NCBI GenBank assembly: GCA_036841525.1
Contig: DAITVZ010000126.1
Span: forward strand, 1 to 7,808
DNA length: 7,808 nucleotides
Direction: 5' to 3'
DNA from: JAAYEA01 sp012689325
Lineage (GTDB): Bacteria > Chloroflexota > Anaerolineae > JAAYEA01
In this document: piece by piece, positions 5,582-7,808 of the stretch
Layout of the letters: every line of letters begins with the position of its first letter
Position numbering within the stretch: position 1 is the stretch's first letter
The notes under the pieces: generated by a model
Databases searched by the model: none
Seen by the model: only the letters and a program-made list of their open reading frames with translations
What the model was told of the DNA's origin: nothing
Made by a program: the position numbers and the translations under genes

Positions 5582-6269
5582 GGGCGCTCGCCTGCGCGGC
5601 GCGCTGATGCGCGGCCCGTTTCTCGCGCACGCGCCCCCGCAGCCAATCCAGCCACCCCTCCAGCCCCGCGCCGGTGGCGCACGAGACGGCGAAAACCGCC
5701 AGGCTGCCGTTGATGCGCAGCGCATTGGCGCGCATGGTCTCGGCGCGGGCGGGGAGGTAGGGCTCCAGGTCGATCTTGTTCACCACCACCGCCTGCGCCG
5801 TGGCGAAGGCGCTGGGGTACTTGAGCGGCTTGTCGTCGCCTTCGGGGAGGGAGGCGACCACCACCTTGGCGTCCTCGCCCAGGTCCCAGCCGGTGGGGCA
5901 GACGAGGTTGCCCACGTTCTCGATGACGAGCACGTCGGTCTGGTCCAGGTCGATCTGCTTCAACGCCTGGCGCACCATCTGCGCCTCCAGGTGGCACCCG
6001 CCCCCGGTGTTGATCTGCACCGCGGGCGCGCCGGCCTGGACGATCCGCTCGGCGTCCAGCGAGGTGGCCAAATCGCCCTCCACCACGGCCAGGCGCAGCT
6101 CGCCCGCCAGCGCGGCGATGGTGCGCTCGAGGAGGGTGGTCTTGCCCGCCCCCGGCGAGGCGATCAGGTTCAGCGTCAGGATGCCCCGGCGCGCGAGCTC
6201 GGCGCGCAGCTCGTCAGCCAGCTCGTTATTGGCGCTGGTCACGTCGGCCAGGACGGGGATTTTCGCCAT
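5574..6269 (-). CDS. hypB: HypB, GTPase nickel chaperone
   Basis: HypB is a SIMIBI-class GTPase that delivers nickel with HypA. The 231-residue product shows the P-loop SPGAGKTT (38-45), EGDLATSLDAERI (64-76), the metal-site GGGCHLE (89-95, with C92 and H93), IENVGNLVCPTGWDLGED (116-133, with C124), DDKPLKYP (145-152) and the guanine-recognition NKID (164-167). It lacks the N-terminal CxxCGC motif and the His-rich stretch found in many HypB proteins, starting directly MAKIPVLADVTSANN. It therefore has no nickel-storage arm of its own. ATG 6267-6269 is preceded by AGGAGG at 8 nt, inside the end of the upstream gene. The last seven residues overlap no domain and are Ala/His-rich. Confidence 0.96.
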   Translation of the reverse strand: MAKIPVLADVTSANNELADELRAELARRGILTLNLIASPGAGKTTLLERTIAALAGELRLAVVEGDLATSLDAERIVQAGAPAVQINTGGGCHLEAQMVRQALKQIDLDQTDVLVIENVGNLVCPTGWDLGEDAKVVVASLPEGDDKPLKYPSAFATAQAVVVNKIDLEPYLPARAETMRANALRINGSLAVFAVSCATGAGLEGWLDWLRGRVREKRAAHQRAAQASAHA

Positions 6270-6272
6270 CTG

Positions 6273-6698
6273 CTACTCCTCCTGGGCGGCCTGCGGCGCG
6301 TCCAGCCAGGCCACGTACGGTTTGATGTCCAGCACCGGCGTGCCGTCGTAGGCATCGAGCCCGGCGACCACCAGCCGGTTGCCCTCCACCTCCAATACGC
6401 GCACGGTGGTCAGGCCGAGGGGGTTGGGACGGTGGGGGCTGCGCAGGCTAAAAACGCCCAAAAGCGGCTCCTGCGGGTCGCCCTGGCGGTGTTGCCGCAG
6501 CGGCGCCGGTCCCGCCGACTGGTGGAAGGCAAAGACGATCACCAGGTCCTGCCCCGGCGCGAGGCCATCCAGCCCCTCGGCCAGCTCGGGGCGCAGCTCG
6601 ATCACCGAGCGCGGGGCGCGGGCGCGCGGCGCCGAGACGCCCCGCCGCAGCTCGTTGCGCACCACGCCGATGGGCCGCAGGGTCAGCTCATCCGCCAC
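6273..6698 (-). CDS. trmO: TrmO/TsaA-family SAM-dependent methyltransferase
   Basis: The family methylates N6 of t6A37 in tRNA(Thr) using S-adenosylmethionine. The 141-residue protein is the short, single-domain form, whereas E. coli TrmO has an additional C-terminal domain. Recognisable motifs are PIGVVR (9-14), VFAFHQS (55-61), FSLRSPHRPNPLGLTTVRV (83-101) and GLDAYDGTPVLDIKPY (113-128). The start is GTG 6696-6698, whose first G is the last base of the larC1 TAG, and the stop lies 3 nt before the hypB ATG. This complete embedding in a nickel-cofactor operon raises the possibility of a different substrate, for example a step tied to the cofactor or the nickel proteins; that is speculation. 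The symbol denotes the family, not proven activity. Confidence 0.85.
   Translation of the reverse strand: MADELTLRPIGVVRNELRRGVSAPRARAPRSVIELRPELAEGLDGLAPGQDLVIVFAFHQSAGPAPLRQHRQGDPQEPLLGVFSLRSPHRPNPLGLTTVRVLEVEGNRLVVAGLDAYDGTPVLDIKPYVAWLDAPQAAQEE
6278..6283 (-). promoter_or_regulatory. Shine-Dalgarno of hypB
   Basis: A consensus AGGAGG on the minus strand sits 8 nt before ATG 6267-6269 and within the last codons of the TrmO-like gene. It supports that start and independent re-initiation at hypB. Confidence 0.8.
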
Positions 6699-7612
6699 TA
6701 GGCCGCCCCTTCGTGTGGGTGGGTATGGGGATGGTCGTGATCATGGTCAGGCGCGTGTTCATGGTCGTGCGCGTGGGCGTCCTCATCGTGCGGATGCGGG
6801 TGTTCGTGGCCGTGCTCGTGCCCCTCGTGCGGGTGAGGATGCGCGTGCTCGTGGTGAGCGTGCTCGTGCGGGCGCGGCTGCGGGCTGCTGATGGCCTCGC
6901 CGATCCAGACGCGGAGCATGTTAGCCCAGGGGAGCGCCTTGGAGCCAAAGCCGTGCCCCAGTCCCAGCACCCGCATGGGCGGCTGCTCAAAGGTGGCCAG
7001 CTCGGCCAGCAGCGCGGCGCCGGTGGGCGTCACCAGCTCGGCCCGCACCGGCGCGGGGACCACCTTGGCCCCCACGGCCGCCAGCAGGGCCAGGGTCGCC
7101 GGGGCGGGCACGGGCAAGCGGCCATGCTGCGTCATGATGGTGCCGCTGCCGGTGGGGATCTCGGAGGCGTACACCTGCTCCACTCCCAGCCGGGCCAGCC
7201 CCGCCACCACGCCGACAATGTCCACCAGCGTGTCCACCGCGCCCACCTCGTGAAAGTGGATCTGATCCACCGGCACGGCGTGAATGCGCGCCTCGGCCTC
7301 GGCCAGGCGGGTGAACACGGCCAGGCTGCGCGCCTTGACGGCGTCGCTCAGCCCGCTCTCGCCAATGATGTGCTCCACGGCGTGGAGGTTGCGCACGGGG
7401 TGTTCCTGCGCCTCGTCCACCACGTCGAAAAAGCTGCCGCTGATCCCCTGGTCCACCTTGGGCTCCAGGCGCAGGCGGTAGCCGGCCACGCCGAGCTGCG
7501 CCAGGTCGGCTTCCAGGTCGACCAGGGGGAGGCCGGCGTCCAGCAGGGCGCCCAGCAGCATGTTGCCGCTGGCGCCGGAGAAACAATCGAAATAGGCGAT
7601 GCGTTGGGTCAC
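6698..7612 (-). CDS. larC1: Stand-alone LarC1 domain protein with C-terminal His-rich tail
   Basis: This is the N-terminal half of the nickel-insertion enzyme LarC as a separate 304-residue protein. Conserved features are YFDCFSGASGNMLLGALLDAG (7-27; central part), QGISGSFFDV (55-64), IHFHEVGAVDTLVDIVGV (118-135), TPTGAALL (195-202) and LGLGHGFG (216-223), ending with LRVWIGEA (233-240). Where a full LarC would continue into LarC2, residues 249-300 hold 24 histidines, mostly alternating with Pro, Asp, Glu or Ala, and the protein ends. No LarC2 coding sequence follows in any frame; the next gene is TrmO-like. The start is GTG 7610-7612 with CAGGAG 6 nt upstream. It is the first gene of the operon. 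The tail probably binds or stores nickel. Function should require the LarC2 domain encoded at 335-1468, which is inference. Confidence 0.93.
   Translation of the reverse strand: MTQRIAYFDCFSGASGNMLLGALLDAGLPLVDLEADLAQLGVAGYRLRLEPKVDQGISGSFFDVVDEAQEHPVRNLHAVEHIIGESGLSDAVKARSLAVFTRLAEAEARIHAVPVDQIHFHEVGAVDTLVDIVGVVAGLARLGVEQVYASEIPTGSGTIMTQHGRLPVPAPATLALLAAVGAKVVPAPVRAELVTPTGAALLAELATFEQPPMRVLGLGHGFGSKALPWANMLRVWIGEAISSPQPRPHEHAHHEHAHPHPHEGHEHGHEHPHPHDEDAHAHDHEHAPDHDHDHPHTHPHEGAA
6713..6868 (-). repeat. His-rich low-complexity coding tract
   Basis: The plus strand shows GTG/ATG/CGTG-rich imperfect short repeats that translate on the minus strand as residues 249-300 of the LarC1 protein, dominated by HEH, HDH and HPH. 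Imperfect repetition with both CAC and CAT codons indicates an old, selected tract rather than a fresh expansion. Confidence 0.8.
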
Positions 7613-7636
7613 CGTCGTCTCCTGGGTATGGGATGT

Positions 7637-7675
7637 AAAAAAAGCGCCAGCAAGAGGCGATTGCCCGATCTGGCG
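7637..7675 (-). terminator. Terminator-like hairpin in the larC1 leader (possible attenuator)
   Basis: On the minus strand CGCCAG (7675-7670) pairs with CTGGCG (7650-7645), extendable by an inner CAA/TTG pairing, and a T7 tract (7643-7637) follows after one C. It lies between the promoter (7722-7750) and the larC1 ribosome site, so transcripts would meet it about 40-80 nt after starting. A competing pairing exists: GCCAGC (7699-7694) with GCTGGC (7651-7646), which would break the terminator stem. That suggests attenuation, though the stems are short and no sensor or leader peptide is evident. It could also merely insulate the operon from upstream transcription. Confidence 0.6.
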
Positions 7676-7721
7676 AGGGGATCATTGTGTTGGGCTGGCT
7701 CCGCTGCGCGGATACAGGGCC

Positions 7722-7750
7722 AGTATACGCGTAAGGGGGCGAGGTGTCAA
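7722..7750 (-). promoter_or_regulatory. Sigma-70-type promoter of the larC1 operon
   Basis: The minus strand reads TTGACA (7750-7745), a 17-bp spacer, then TATACT (7727-7722): a perfect -35, optimal spacing and a 5/6 -10 box. The expected start is near 7715, giving a leader of roughly 100 nt before GTG 7612. It lies 18 bp downstream of the preceding gene's stop codon. Confidence 0.87.
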
Positions 7751-7768
7751 GTGGCAGGGCGATTGCAT

Positions 7769-7808
7769 TTAAACTGCCAGGACCTTGAGCAGGTAGACGT
7801 TGTCCCAG
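7769..7808 (-). CDS. 3' end of an unidentified upstream gene
   Basis: The minus strand reads WDNVYLLKVLAV and then TAA at 7769-7771. Eleven of the twelve codons end in G or C, as in the neighbouring genes, so this looks like a genuine C-terminus. The gene lies in the same direction as the lar operon but is separated from it by a promoter and a leader hairpin. The fragment is too short to identify; larA is a possibility to test, not a call. Confidence 0.5.
   Translation of the reverse strand, partial: WDNVYLLKVLAV

Noticed and set aside
5582..5725. N-terminal extension of HypA from 5725
   Set aside because: HypA function needs the free MHE N-terminus at 5581; the extension is antisense-like Arg/Ala-rich sequence within hypB.
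7613..7685. Leader peptide starting ATG at 7685
   Set aside because: The frame does not terminate in the leader but runs on across larC1 in the wrong frame, has no ribosome site, and lacks a run of regulatory codons.
7613..7721. NiCo or other named metal riboswitch
   Set aside because: I could not match the leader to any conserved riboswitch core; only the hairpin, T tract and one alternative pairing are supported.

Overview
The window is high-GC bacterial DNA, most likely from a member of the Chloroflexota (Anaerolineae/Caldilineae-like). This is inference. It rests on a secreted protein with a long Thr-Pro-Arg linker followed by an FLPLLLR-type motif, a pairing I associate with that phylum, and on dispersed repeat families of a kind I recall from Chloroflexota and a few other phyla. 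No rRNA, tRNA, CRISPR array, transposase or prophage gene is visible.

Almost everything is on the minus strand, so the layout reads right to left. At the right edge is the last dozen codons of an unidentified gene (7769-7808). Next come a near-perfect sigma-70 promoter (7722-7750) and a ~100-nt leader holding a hairpin plus T7 tract that looks like an attenuator. A tight five-gene run follows: larC1-like (His-rich tail), a TrmO/TsaA-family methyltransferase, hypB, hypA and larE. The first four genes abut or overlap; larE is set off by 42 nt containing a dispersed repeat. Then comes a 359-bp gap with a second dispersed repeat and a second TTGACA-N17-TATCAT promoter, which drives a 517-residue secreted carbohydrate-binding-like protein. 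After 221 bp come larB and a second larC-family gene, overlapping as ATGA. The left edge holds a 76-339 repeat cluster and a strong UUCG-loop terminator serving a gene that enters from the left on the plus strand.

The genes together encode synthesis of the nickel-pincer nucleotide (NPN) cofactor of lactate racemase (LarA) and related enzymes. LarB carboxylates and cleaves nicotinate adenine dinucleotide, LarE adds sulfur, and LarC inserts nickel using CTP. HypA and HypB are nickel chaperones best known from [NiFe]-hydrogenase maturation; no hydrogenase and no larA lies in the window.

The most unusual feature is how LarC is partitioned. One gene encodes only the N-terminal LarC1 domain, ending in 24 histidines within 52 residues. 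Another gene, 5 kb away, encodes an intact LarC2 domain fused to an eroded LarC1-like domain that lacks the FDCFSG and HFHEVG motifs. Its coding sequence contains an in-frame 99-bp palindromic repeat and a repeat-derived interdomain linker. With the linked TrmO-like enzyme and the attenuator-like leader, this is the part of the window most worth following up.
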